A stretch of 64,000 nt of DNA. Origin: UBA2588 sp964343075. GTDB lineage: Bacteria; Chloroflexota; Dehalococcoidia; Lucifugimonadales; UBA3495. This document shows, in pieces, positions 9,432-18,555 of this stretch; position 1 is the stretch's first letter, and the number at the start of each line of letters is the position of its first letter. The stretch spans positions 17,232 to 81,231 of the forward strand of contig CAYFGT010000007.1 of the NCBI GenBank assembly GCA_964343075.1, read 5' to 3'. The notes below the pieces were generated by a model. It did not search any database. It saw nothing but the letters and a program-made list of their open reading frames with translations, and was not told the origin of the DNA. A program made the position numbers and the translations under genes.

Positions 9432-10364
9432 CTAACTATTTTTCTCCATTACTTCTACTAGTTCTTTGACACTAGCTATAGAATTATCCAACGCCTGTTT
9501 CTCTTCTGGGAGAAGTTCGATTTCCATTACTTGTTCAACGCCATTTGATCCAATTTTAACAGGGACTCCCACGCACAGCCCATCAACGCCATATTCTCCT
9601 TCGAGGGATACGCAGGCGGGTAATATTCTTTTTTTGTCAAGTAGTATTGACTCCACCATTTGAACTATTGATGCGGAAGGAGCGTAAAATGCGCTACCGG
9701 TCTTCAGCAAACCTACAATCTCGGCGCCTCCGTCACGAGTCCTTTGGACTAGAGATTCTATTGTTTTAGAATCGAGTAATTCCGAAATTGGGATACCTCC
9801 TATAGTGGTGTATCTGACTAGAGGGACCATATCGTCACCATGTCCGCCAAGTACGTATGCTTGGACATCTTCAACTGATACATCTAGTTCTTGCGCAATG
9901 AAAGTTCTAAATCGTGCTGTATCTAGTACTCCGGCCATACCTAGTACTCGGTTTCTAGGGAAGCCACTGACTTTGAGTATATTATGAACCATAGCATCTA
10001 AAGGGTTTGTTACAGGCATTAATATGCAGTTAGGAGAGTATTTAACTATTTCTTCTGTCACAGCCCCAGTGATCTTCATGTTTGTCAAAAGGAGATCATC
10101 TCTACTCATGCCTGGTTTTCGTGCTATGCCAGCTGTGATTACTACCACATCTGAATCAGCAGTTTCTGCATAGCTATTCGCTCCTGTAATTGTTCCGTCA
10201 GATCCAATGACTGGTCCTGATTCTGCCATGTCTAGAGACTTACCCTGAGGCAAATCTTCTACAACATCTACTAGTACAACATCAGCATATCCCAACTGAT
10301 GCAATCTTTGAGCTGCAGTTGCTCCTACGTTCCCTGCTCCGACTACCGTTACTTTGTGTCTCAT
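9432..10364 (-). CDS. mdh: Malate dehydrogenase (LDH-like type)
   Basis: It oxidises malate to oxaloacetate with NAD+ in the citric acid cycle. The 310-residue protein has the Rossmann GAGNVGA at 9-15, Asp33 for NAD+ binding, and IARKPGMSRDD, where Arg82 is at the position that separates malate dehydrogenases from lactate dehydrogenases. VLGGHGDDMVP carries the catalytic His. It lies between isocitrate dehydrogenase upstream and the aminotransferase downstream, all on the minus strand with short gaps. Confidence 0.95.
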   Translation of the reverse strand: MRHKVTVVGAGNVGATAAQRLHQLGYADVVLVDVVEDLPQGKSLDMAESGPVIGSDGTITGANSYAETADSDVVVITAGIARKPGMSRDDLLLTNMKITGAVTEEIVKYSPNCILMPVTNPLDAMVHNILKVSGFPRNRVLGMAGVLDTARFRTFIAQELDVSVEDVQAYVLGGHGDDMVPLVRYTTIGGIPISELLDSKTIESLVQRTRDGGAEIVGLLKTGSAFYAPSASIVQMVESILLDKKRILPACVSLEGEYGVDGLCVGVPVKIGSNGVEQVMEIELLPEEKQALDNSIASVKELVEVMEKNS

Positions 10365-10395
10365 TTGGTTGTTCTCCTGATTGTATTACTACTAT

Positions 10396-12624
10396 TTATA
10401 TTTGGTCTATGATTGTATTGAAAGTGTTACTGGGTCTCATGGCTTGGGAGGTTAGTTCATCATTGGGGAGATAATAGCCCCCTATGTCTACTGGATTTCC
10501 CTGGACTTCTATTAATTCCTGGACAATTTTATCTTCATTATCTGTAATTTCTTTGGAGACTTTACTGAATATTGATTGTAATTCAGGATCGTCTGTTTGA
10601 TTGGATAACGCTTGGGCCCAATATAATGCTAGATAAAAATGGCTTCCTCTGGTATCGAGTTCGTTAACTCTTCGAGACGGTTGTCGTCTGTACTCCATGT
10701 GGTCACCAATAGCTTGGTCTAGCGTATCGGCTAACACTTGGGCTCGGTTATTTTTGTGAACTGCAGCATAGTGTTCGAACGATGCTACCAATGCACAAAA
10801 CTCTCCCAAAGAATCCCATCGTAAGTGACCTTCTTCAACAAATTGTTGGACATGCCTAGGAGCTGATCCTCCAGCACCAGTCTCAAAGAGACCACCTCCA
10901 GCTAGAAGAGGTACTACTGAAAGCATCTTTGCGCTAGTTCCTAATTCGAGTATCGGGAAAAGGTCTGTTAAGTAGTCCCGTAAAACATTACCTGTTACAG
11001 AAATTGTATCTTGGTCGTTCCTACTTCGGACAAGAGTATAATTCATAGCGTCTACAGGAGACATGATTTGAACTTCAAGTCCGCTAGTGTCATGGTTCGG
11101 TAGATATTTATTAACTTTCTTGATTACTTCTGAGTCATGAGGTCGGTCATCATCTAACCAAAAAATAGCTGGCGCTCCAGTAATCCTAGCACGGTTCACT
11201 GCTAGCTTAACCCAGTCTTCGATTGGTGCGTCTTTAGTTTGGCACATTCTGAATATGTCTTCTCGTTCAACTTTTTGCTCCATGAGGACTGTTCCTGTGT
11301 CATCTTTAACCCGAATTATGCCATCGCCTGGGGCTTTGAACGTTTTGTTGTGAGACCCGTACTCTTCTGCTTGAGCCGCCATCAAGCCAACATTTGAAAC
11401 GCTTCCTAATGTTGCTGGATCGAATGCTCCATTTTTCTGACAGTCTTCTATCACTGCTTGATAAATTGGGGCGTAAGACCGGTCAGGTATCATAGCAATA
11501 GTGTCGTGCAATTCATTGTCAGGACCCCACATACGTCCTCCATCCCGAACGATGACTGGCATGGTTGCGTCTATAATCATATCGCTTGGTACGTGTAGGT
11601 TTGTTATTCCGCGACTTGAGTTCACCATTCCTAGTTCAGGTCTGACCTTATAGGTATTCTCAATATCTGCCTCAATTTCTTTGCGTTGTTCATCAGGCAA
11701 TTCTTGGATTTTGGTGTACAATTCAGCGATCCCATTATCAGGGTCTACTCCAAGCTTATTGAACACTGTGGCATGTTTTTCTAAAACATCTTTGTAATAA
11801 ACAGATACGCAATGTCCGAAGATAATTGGATCGGAAACTCTCATCATTGTGGATTTTATGTGCAGAGAAAGTAGGACATTGTTAGCTTTAGCATTATCCA
11901 TTTCATTTGCGTAGAAGTCCCTCAATGCAGACACGCTCATCGTTGAACAATCAACGATTTCATTGGCTACCAATGCAACGTCATTTTTAAGGGTTACTCT
12001 CTCTCCGTCTAGTGATTCGAATTCGATTGTTCCTATGCCTGACTGTGAAATAGTTATTGATTTCTCGCTACCAAAAAAGTCACCTTCAGTCATATGGCCG
12101 ACACGAGTATGTGAGACATCTGGCCAGTCTTGCATCATTTGATGGGGGTTACGCTTCCCATGTTGTTTTACTGCAGTTGATGATCTCCGGTCAGAGTTTC
12201 CTTCTCGTAAAACAGGGTTCACGGCACTGCCTAATACTTTGGAATACCCATTGAAAATAGCTCGTTCCTCGTCATTTTGAGGTTCATCTGGATAATTGGG
12301 AACATCGTACCCTTTATTTTGAAGTTCTTGGATCGCACCTTTCAATTGAGGAATCGATGCGCTAATGTTAGGCAGTTTGATGATGTTAGCTACGGGGTCG
12401 AAACAAAGTTCTCCGGCCATGGTTAAATAGTCTGGAATTCTTTGTTCCTCGGTCAGTTTCTCCGGAAAGTTAGCAAGAATCCTTCCTGTCAAAGAGATGT
12501 CCCAGTTTTGTAGTTCGATACCTGCATGTTTAGTGAATGCTTGTACTATAGGTAGTAAAGAGTATGTCCCTAAAGCTGGAGCTTCGTCTGTTTGGGTATA
12601 AATAATAGCGGATGTATTTGCCAT
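10396..12624 (-). CDS. icd: Isocitrate dehydrogenase, monomeric NADP type
   Basis: It converts isocitrate to 2-oxoglutarate and CO2 with NADP+. The 742-residue length and the whole layout, from the N-terminal IIYTQTDEAPALGTYSLLP to the closing IGGYYLPNDELTSQAMRPS, are characteristic of the large monomeric family rather than the common homodimeric enzyme. It starts at ATG 12624 with AGGAGA a few bases upstream. It heads a minus-strand set with mdh and the aminotransferase. Confidence 0.95.
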   Translation of the reverse strand: MANTSAIIYTQTDEAPALGTYSLLPIVQAFTKHAGIELQNWDISLTGRILANFPEKLTEEQRIPDYLTMAGELCFDPVANIIKLPNISASIPQLKGAIQELQNKGYDVPNYPDEPQNDEERAIFNGYSKVLGSAVNPVLREGNSDRRSSTAVKQHGKRNPHQMMQDWPDVSHTRVGHMTEGDFFGSEKSITISQSGIGTIEFESLDGERVTLKNDVALVANEIVDCSTMSVSALRDFYANEMDNAKANNVLLSLHIKSTMMRVSDPIIFGHCVSVYYKDVLEKHATVFNKLGVDPDNGIAELYTKIQELPDEQRKEIEADIENTYKVRPELGMVNSSRGITNLHVPSDMIIDATMPVIVRDGGRMWGPDNELHDTIAMIPDRSYAPIYQAVIEDCQKNGAFDPATLGSVSNVGLMAAQAEEYGSHNKTFKAPGDGIIRVKDDTGTVLMEQKVEREDIFRMCQTKDAPIEDWVKLAVNRARITGAPAIFWLDDDRPHDSEVIKKVNKYLPNHDTSGLEVQIMSPVDAMNYTLVRSRNDQDTISVTGNVLRDYLTDLFPILELGTSAKMLSVVPLLAGGGLFETGAGGSAPRHVQQFVEEGHLRWDSLGEFCALVASFEHYAAVHKNNRAQVLADTLDQAIGDHMEYRRQPSRRVNELDTRGSHFYLALYWAQALSNQTDDPELQSIFSKVSKEITDNEDKIVQELIEVQGNPVDIGGYYLPNDELTSQAMRPSNTFNTIIDQI

Positions 12625-12731
12625 TGGTATTCTCCTAAAAACTCTAAGTTAATGAATAATTTTGAACCTTTACAGGAACCATTCTTTTGCGTCTGCTCAT
12701 TATACAACTGGCAGACGACAATCTCCACTGC

Positions 12732-14771
12732 TTATTTTGAGGTTCGCTGACGGATTTGCTTCGCAAGAGTATCCGAGTCGTTGGCAGGCTCGTTACAAGC
12801 ATAGTTTTCACACATATATGCGGTTGCGTTCCCCGCAATTCGTTGCTTACCTTCCATAATTGGCAATTCAGGCATGTCAGAAGTTTCTCCAACTATAACC
12901 TTGTTTGGCATGTAACTCTTGTGGATTATGGATAGAAAATCTTTTACGTAGTTGTCTCCAATCTCTCCTGTAATTGCAAATTCTTGTCCGCTATTCAGAT
13001 ACATATCCAGGGCAGATAACCATGTACCAGCTGCTGAAGGAGCACGCATCAATATGGGAGCAACACTCCTTAAAGATTTCTCAGCTATCATAGAATATTT
13101 TGAATCTCCCGTGATTTTAGATAGCTTGAGTAATAATTTAGTAGCTGCTGATGCTCCACAGGGTTGTGCATTGTCGAAGACTGTACGAGGTCTTGTGATA
13201 ATGATAGGTTCATTATCGGAAGTATCATAGAAACAACTGTTTTGATCGTCCCAGAAAAGTGTGCATAGTTTATCGGACAGAGCGATTGACGTTGTTAGAT
13301 ACTTCTGGTCCAAAGTAGATTCGTACAATGTTAACAAAGCGTCAGAGAATAAAGAGTAATCTTCTAGATTTCCATTAATCTTAGAGGTTCCATTTCGCCA
13401 TATTCGAGTTAATACCCCATCTGCAGATAAGAGATTGGACAAAATAAAATCAGCATTTTTTACTGCAGTTTGTAAGTATTCGTCATTGTTTAGGACTACA
13501 GCTGCTTGGGCTAATGATTTCAACATCATGGCATTCCAAGCCAATATGATTTTGTCGTCTTTGAAGGGGGGTACTCTTTTGTATCTCTCTCCTAGTAATA
13601 TGTCATTCAAGATAGTGATTTGTTCAGGGTCGGGAGCTGATTTAGGCTGCGAGCTTAGTTTTTTATCGGGCCTACTCAGGATGTTGTGACCTTCGAAGTT
13701 TCCTGATTTTGTGATTGAATAGTTTGTTAGAGCTATTTCAAATAAATCAGCGGGCAAGATGTTCTGTATCTCATCATGCCCCCATACAAAATATTTTCCT
13801 TCTATACCTTCACTATCCGCATCTTGCGACGAAAAAAATCCTCCATCAGGATGGGTCATGTCGCGGATTATATATTCGATTGTTTGTTGAACAACCATGT
13901 TGTACTCGGAGTTACCAGTGATTATATAGGCGTTTAAGTATGAAGATATTAATAGGGCGTTGTCATATAACATTTTTTCAAAATGAGGGACCAGCCAGTA
14001 GGAATCCGTTGAATACCGATGAAACCCTCCACCGATTTGGTCGTAAATACCGCCATACATCATACAGTCTAGAGTTTTTGTTGCTAAGTCTAATGATTTT
14101 GAGTCGAGGTATTGATTATGGTATTGCAACAGAAAATCAAGAGTCATAGGTTGGGGAAACTTGGGAGAAGTACCAAACCCTCCATTTTGATAGTCGAAAT
14201 TTTTACTCAGGGTGGAAACAGCACTCGTTAAAATATCTTCAGTCAATAAAGATTCTTGTGTTACCAGCGACATATTATGACGCAACTGCGAAGTAACTTG
14301 ATCGGATACTTTGGATATTTCTTCGGGTTTAGATGAATACGCTTCAGCTACTGAGGTTAGTACCACATCGAACCCAGGCATTCCATGTCGGGCCTGAGGA
14401 GGAAAGTAAGTGCCTGAAAAAAAAGGCTTAAGTTCGGGAGTTAAAAACATTGTCATAGGCCATCCACCGCTGCCTGTCATCATTTGCACAGCTTCCATAT
14501 ATATAGAGTCCAAGTCCGGCCTTTCTTCTCTATCGACCTTAATATTTATAAATAATTTATTCATCAGGTCAGCTATTTGTTCATTTTCAAATGATTCCTT
14601 TTCCATCACATGGCACCAGTGACACGCAGAATAACCAATACTTAATAATATTGGTTTATTAAGAGATTTAGAAAGTTCAAGTGCTTCGTCACCCCACGGG
14701 TACCACTCTACGGGATTTTCTGAATGCTGCAGTAAGTATGGGCTGCTTTCGTTTTTTAATCTGTTAGACAT
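12732..14771 (-). CDS. YyaL/DUF255 thioredoxin-like and glycoside hydrolase-like protein
   Basis: This is a 679-residue protein of the YyaL/spermatogenesis-associated 20 family. The N-terminal thioredoxin-like domain (about 1-165) begins MSNRLKNESSPYL and carries the redox motif CHWCH. The remainder is an alpha/alpha-toroid region like six-hairpin glycosidases (for example GGIYDQIGGGFHRYSTD and VPHFEKMLYDNALL). The biochemical role of the family is not settled. It has no signal peptide, so it is probably cytoplasmic. It is divergent from the thioredoxin-fold selenoprotein gene with an 80-base gap. Confidence 0.88.
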   Translation of the reverse strand: MSNRLKNESSPYLLQHSENPVEWYPWGDEALELSKSLNKPILLSIGYSACHWCHVMEKESFENEQIADLMNKLFINIKVDREERPDLDSIYMEAVQMMTGSGGWPMTMFLTPELKPFFSGTYFPPQARHGMPGFDVVLTSVAEAYSSKPEEISKVSDQVTSQLRHNMSLVTQESLLTEDILTSAVSTLSKNFDYQNGGFGTSPKFPQPMTLDFLLQYHNQYLDSKSLDLATKTLDCMMYGGIYDQIGGGFHRYSTDSYWLVPHFEKMLYDNALLISSYLNAYIITGNSEYNMVVQQTIEYIIRDMTHPDGGFFSSQDADSEGIEGKYFVWGHDEIQNILPADLFEIALTNYSITKSGNFEGHNILSRPDKKLSSQPKSAPDPEQITILNDILLGERYKRVPPFKDDKIILAWNAMMLKSLAQAAVVLNNDEYLQTAVKNADFILSNLLSADGVLTRIWRNGTSKINGNLEDYSLFSDALLTLYESTLDQKYLTTSIALSDKLCTLFWDDQNSCFYDTSDNEPIIITRPRTVFDNAQPCGASAATKLLLKLSKITGDSKYSMIAEKSLRSVAPILMRAPSAAGTWLSALDMYLNSGQEFAITGEIGDNYVKDFLSIIHKSYMPNKVIVGETSDMPELPIMEGKQRIAGNATAYMCENYACNEPANDSDTLAKQIRQRTSK

Positions 14772-14851
14772 GTGGTTTTAACCTTTGTGATTTTGTATAA
14801 TTAATTATAGTACTCAAGTTTAAAACATATAGGAAGTGATAAGGTTAGATA

Positions 14852-15538
14852 TTGCGTAGCATTCTATTAGGTTCGATGGTAATAATATTGGTATTATCTT
14901 TGGCTTGTAGCAGCCAAGATAATTCACTAGAAAATAGTATAATCATTCCTGAAAACCAGTTTGTCGAACAACAGAAATCTAAGCCAGATCAACTTGATCC
15001 CGTCTCAAACATTTTCGAATCCTCAGGACAAATAACAGAATCCTCTCCTTTAACGCAAAGTCTCGTTCAGCCACAGATTGCAGTGGGTCAAACTTCTGCG
15101 AATACCCAAGGCTACACCCCCAAATTTGAAGGTCAATTTGAGTTTGAATTATCAACGGGGCTTCAGATTAATAATGAGGATGTTCTTACTGGGAGACCAG
15201 TTTTTATGTTGTCGGTTTCTGAATATTGAGGAACTTGCATGCGCGAGTTACGCGCTCTGGACCCGTTGTCTAAACAATATCCCCAAATTGACATTTACAT
15301 AATTTCCTTGGACAAGAGATCAGATCTACCTGAAATCCAGAAAAAGAATAATGATAAAGGACGGACTTTAACTTTTGTGAGCCCATTAGGAGATTCTTTG
15401 AAGAGTCTTGGTATATTGAGCAGATCTAACAAAATAGCTTTTGATGAATCAGGCGACATAGTATACAGAGCATCTATGGGGAAAGGATCCCCTGGGGACT
15501 GGGATTCATTATTTCAAGAATTGGTAAGCGAGTCTTAG
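14852..15538 (+). CDS. Selenoprotein: thioredoxin-fold lipoprotein with Sec-Gly-Thr-Cys
   Basis: This is one gene read through an in-frame TGA at 15227-15229. Upstream (residues 1-125) is a lipoprotein-type signal (hydrophobic core, then LSLAC with Cys19) and a Gln/Ser-rich linker. Downstream, in the same frame, follow GTC and 99 more residues resembling a TlpA/redoxin domain (beta strand FMLSVSEY, then U126-G-T-C129, helix, IDIYIISLD, a C-terminal IAFDESGDIVYR strand). Sec126 takes the position of the reactive thioredoxin Cys and Cys129 the resolving Cys. The usual cis-Pro is replaced (around SRSNK). Start TTG 14852 has AAGG seven bases upstream. A hairpin after the TGA, plus selA and tRNA-Sec in the window, support recoding. 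It likely acts outside the membrane on disulfides or peroxides; the substrate is unknown. Its last 4 bases overlap the thrS end. Confidence 0.88.
15227..15255 (+). promoter_or_regulatory. Candidate bacterial SECIS element
   Basis: The recoded TGA is at 15227-15229. GCGCG (15241-15245) pairs perfectly with CGCGC (15251-15255) around a 5-base loop AGTTA. The loop begins 16 bases after the TGA and has G as its second base, which fits the general bacterial SECIS model (a short stem, G in the first two loop positions, loop 16-37 bases from UGA). An alternative stem AACTTG/CGAGTT (15232-15237 with 15244-15249) is mutually exclusive. Confidence 0.65.
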
Positions 15539-17310
15539 ATAGCTCTTTCTGTGACTGCTTCAAATACGAGTGTTTGGAATTCGGATAACGGAATTGCTCC
15601 TAGATTTGAACCGTCCCTAAGCCTCACAGATACTGATTGAGATTCTTGTTCAGAGTCTCCTACAATTATCATGTAGGGGATTTTTTGCATCTGCGCATCT
15701 CGAATTTTTGCATTCATTCTATCTCGGCGACTATCCACTTCGATTCTAATACCATTTTCCCAAAGAGCTTTCTGGACTGACCATGCATATTCTAGGTGCC
15801 GATCCGATATAGGAATGATAACCGTTTGTACAGGAGCTAGCCAAACAGGGAATGCCCCTGAATAATGCTCAATAAGTATGCCAATGAAACGTTCTATAGA
15901 CCCCAATATAGCACGGTGGATCATATAAGGTTGTGTACGCTCTCCATTGTCATCCTGGAATACAAGGCTAAATCTTTCTGGCAAGTTGAAATCAAACTGA
16001 ACGGTCGTACATTGCCAATCTCTGTCTAATGCGTCTTGTATGTTTAGATCTATCTTAGGTCCATAGAAAGCGCCACCACCGTCATCAATGGTGTATTGCA
16101 ACCCACGTGATTCAATTGCTTTGCGCAAAGAATCCGTCGCGTGCTCCCACATGTTAGAGTCACCTACGTATTTTTCGGGTCTGGTTGATAAGGCTATGGT
16201 GTACTGCGAGAACCCAAACGCTTCTAGGAGTTCAAATGTTAAATCCAAAACTTTCCCGATTTCTTCCTCTATTTGGTCGGGCATGCAAAATATATGAGCA
16301 TCATCTTGAGTAAACCCTCGAACTCGCATTAACCCGTGCAAGACTCCGCTGCGTTCGTACCTATAAACAGTGCCGAGTTCTGACAATTTTAACGGTAATT
16401 CTCGGTAACTACGCAATGAAGACTTATACACCATGATATGGAAAGGACAATTCATTGGCTTTAAGTAGTATTCTTGTTCATCGATTTCCATTGGTGCATA
16501 CATGTTCTCGTTATAGAATCCTAGGTGCCCACTGGTTTCCCAAAGATTCGCTCGACCAATATGTGGTGAATACACAGGCTGGTAACCATGTTTTATATGT
16601 AGTTCTCTCCAATATTGTTCTACGATGGAGCGGAGAATGGAACCCTTAGGGTTCCATATGGTTAATCCTGGACCGATCTCATCATGCGTAGAAAATAGAT
16701 CAAGTGCTCGCCCAAGAGTTCTGTGATCTCGTTTTTCTGCCTCTTCAAGCCTGGTTAAATGTTCGTCTAGGGCTTCTTGGCTCTCAAAAGCAGTTCCATA
16801 TATCCTTTGCAGCATGGTATTGTTTTCATTCCCTCTCCAATATGCTCCGGCCACAGTTAGTAATTTGAATGCGGTTATGTCAGTTGTTGAATCTACGTGA
16901 GGCCCCTGACATAAATCTTCAAATGAGCCGTGAGAGTATGTAGATATTGGTTCGTTATCTGGAAGATTTTCTATTAGTTCTATTTTATATGGTTGCTGCT
17001 CAAACTTGACTTCTGCTGAGTCTCTAGTAATAGTTGTTTTGTTGAATGAATAATTTCGTGAAATTATTTGTTTCATGCGTTTTTCAATTTTCAAAAGATC
17101 GCTTGGAGTAAAAGGGGTTTCTAATTCAAAGTCGTAATAGAATCCGTCTTTTGTAGGGGGGCCAATACCAATTTTTGCGTCTGGGAATAATTGCATGACT
17201 GCATCTGCCATCACATGTGCTGCGGAGTGCCGGATTCGCTGCCGTAAAATGGTAATCTGATCTGCTTCTTGCCCTAAAGGTTCAAATTCAAGTGAACTAT
17301 GGTCTAACAT
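15535..17310 (-). CDS. thrS: Threonyl-tRNA synthetase (no TGS domain)
   Basis: It charges tRNA-Thr with threonine. The editing domain is present with HSAAHVMADA and CQGPHV zinc/editing motifs, followed by the class II catalytic core (YRYERSGVLHGLMRVRGFTQDD contains motif 2) and the C-terminal anticodon-binding domain. The N-terminal TGS domain of longer ThrS proteins is absent, as in several shorter bacterial forms. An in-frame GTG at 17334 exists, but ATG 17310 has GGTAG about six bases upstream, giving 591 residues. It is divergent from prfB and convergent, with a 4-base overlap, on the selenoprotein gene. Confidence 0.95.
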   Translation of the reverse strand: MLDHSSLEFEPLGQEADQITILRQRIRHSAAHVMADAVMQLFPDAKIGIGPPTKDGFYYDFELETPFTPSDLLKIEKRMKQIISRNYSFNKTTITRDSAEVKFEQQPYKIELIENLPDNEPISTYSHGSFEDLCQGPHVDSTTDITAFKLLTVAGAYWRGNENNTMLQRIYGTAFESQEALDEHLTRLEEAEKRDHRTLGRALDLFSTHDEIGPGLTIWNPKGSILRSIVEQYWRELHIKHGYQPVYSPHIGRANLWETSGHLGFYNENMYAPMEIDEQEYYLKPMNCPFHIMVYKSSLRSYRELPLKLSELGTVYRYERSGVLHGLMRVRGFTQDDAHIFCMPDQIEEEIGKVLDLTFELLEAFGFSQYTIALSTRPEKYVGDSNMWEHATDSLRKAIESRGLQYTIDDGGGAFYGPKIDLNIQDALDRDWQCTTVQFDFNLPERFSLVFQDDNGERTQPYMIHRAILGSIERFIGILIEHYSGAFPVWLAPVQTVIIPISDRHLEYAWSVQKALWENGIRIEVDSRRDRMNAKIRDAQMQKIPYMIIVGDSEQESQSVSVRLRDGSNLGAIPLSEFQTLVFEAVTERAI

Positions 17311-17459
17311 TATTCTACCTATAGCTAATATCACATAGATTATACCTTACTATAGTTAGATATTCAGGCTTTAGGAGGCAAATATATGATAGTTAATTTG
17401 TTTTATACACAACTATCCTATGATATGCTTAAACCCTAGTTTTTAGATGAGGTTTATCC

Positions 17460-18555
17460 ATGGAAGATTTGAAGGAAAAAACGCACGGACTCCTTATTAG
17501 GATAAATGACTTGATGGAGCGTCTTTGACTTAGCCTCTAAGCAGCAATTAATCACCTCAATTGAATTGGAATCTGAAAGTAATGACTTTTGGTCAAATCA
17601 CGAGATTGCTTCCAGTAAAATGCAACAATTGGCGTCACTTAAAGATACGGTGTTATTCTGGACTTCCCTAAAAGATGAATTGAACACCCTTTTGGAATTG
17701 ATAGAGCTTTCTATTTCAGACAATGATACGAGTTTTCGTCATTCAGCTGAAGAAGAACTTGCTAATGCTACTTCTTCTCTAGAAACAGAAGAATTTAAAC
17801 TGCTTTTATCCGGGGAATATGATAGCAGGTCTGCTATAGTAACGATCCAAGCAGGAGCAGGTGGTACTGATTCCCAAGATTGGACTGAAATGCTTTTCAA
17901 TATGTATATAAAATGGAGTCAATCACACAATAGATCTATCCAGGTTTTAAATGTTTCTCATGGAGAAGATGCAGGATATAGAACCGTGACAGTGCAGATC
18001 GAAGGGGAATATGCCTATGGTTATTTAGGGAAAGAAACTGGAGTTCATAGATTAGTTCGTCAATCTCCATTTGACCCAAATAACGCTCGGCACACTTCAT
18101 TTGCTGTGGTTGAAGTTATACCGGTTGCGTCAGAACATTCAGATCCGGTTATAAGAACTGAAGATATTAAAATGGATGCCTTTAGGTCTAGTGGACCAGG
18201 TGGTCAGAATGTGCAAAAAGTCGCCTCCGCCGTGAGACTGACCCATATACCGACCGGGATTGTCGTTTCTTGTCAGACCGAGCGCTCCCAGCATCAGAAT
18301 AGAGAATATGCGATGAGGATTCTCAATGCTAAATTACTAGCAGCAGAAAAAGATCGTAGAGATCAAGAAGTTGCAGAATTACGAGGAAATCGAGTTAATC
18401 CTGAATGGGGTAACCAGATAAGAAGTTATGTATTGCATCCATATAAGCAAGTCAAGGACCATAGAACCGATTTCGTGAGCACAGATCCGGGTTCAGTACT
18501 AGAGGGTGATATTGATGATTTTATCAAGGCTTACATGGTTTCAACCTTGGCATAA
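17460..18555 (+). CDS. prfB: Peptide chain release factor 2, with programmed +1 frameshift
   Basis: RF2 ends translation at UGA and UAA. Translation starts at ATG 17460, reads 22 codons to CTT and meets TGA at 17526-17528. A +1 slip continues at GAC 17527 into the main frame, giving about 364 residues. The stop-recognition tripeptide SPF (in VRQSPFDPNNARH) and the catalytic GGQ (in SSGPGGQNVQK) are both visible, which identifies RF2 rather than RF1. Calling only the second frame, with a start near 17566, would lose the N-terminus. Low RF2 favours the slip and so makes more RF2. It abuts the convergent ribBA gene. Confidence 0.95.
17513..17529 (+). promoter_or_regulatory. prfB +1 frameshift site
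   Basis: The slip site is CTT-TGA-C, the same core as in Escherichia coli prfB, preceded by a purine-rich Shine-Dalgarno-like GATGGAGC. It is an autoregulatory sensor of RF2 level. Being a UGA site, it is also a UGA context that must not be decoded as selenocysteine. Confidence 0.88.

Noticed and set aside
14852..15229. Separate 125-residue gene ending at the TGA, plus a second gene starting at ATG 15239
   Set aside because: The second start has no ribosome site and would begin after the first strand of the thioredoxin fold. The two parts are in frame, and joining them restores a UxxC redox motif.
17566..18555. prfB starting in the main frame only
   Set aside because: It would lose the N-terminal domain start. 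The upstream ATG 17460 and the CTT-TGA-C slip site match the known RF2 mechanism.
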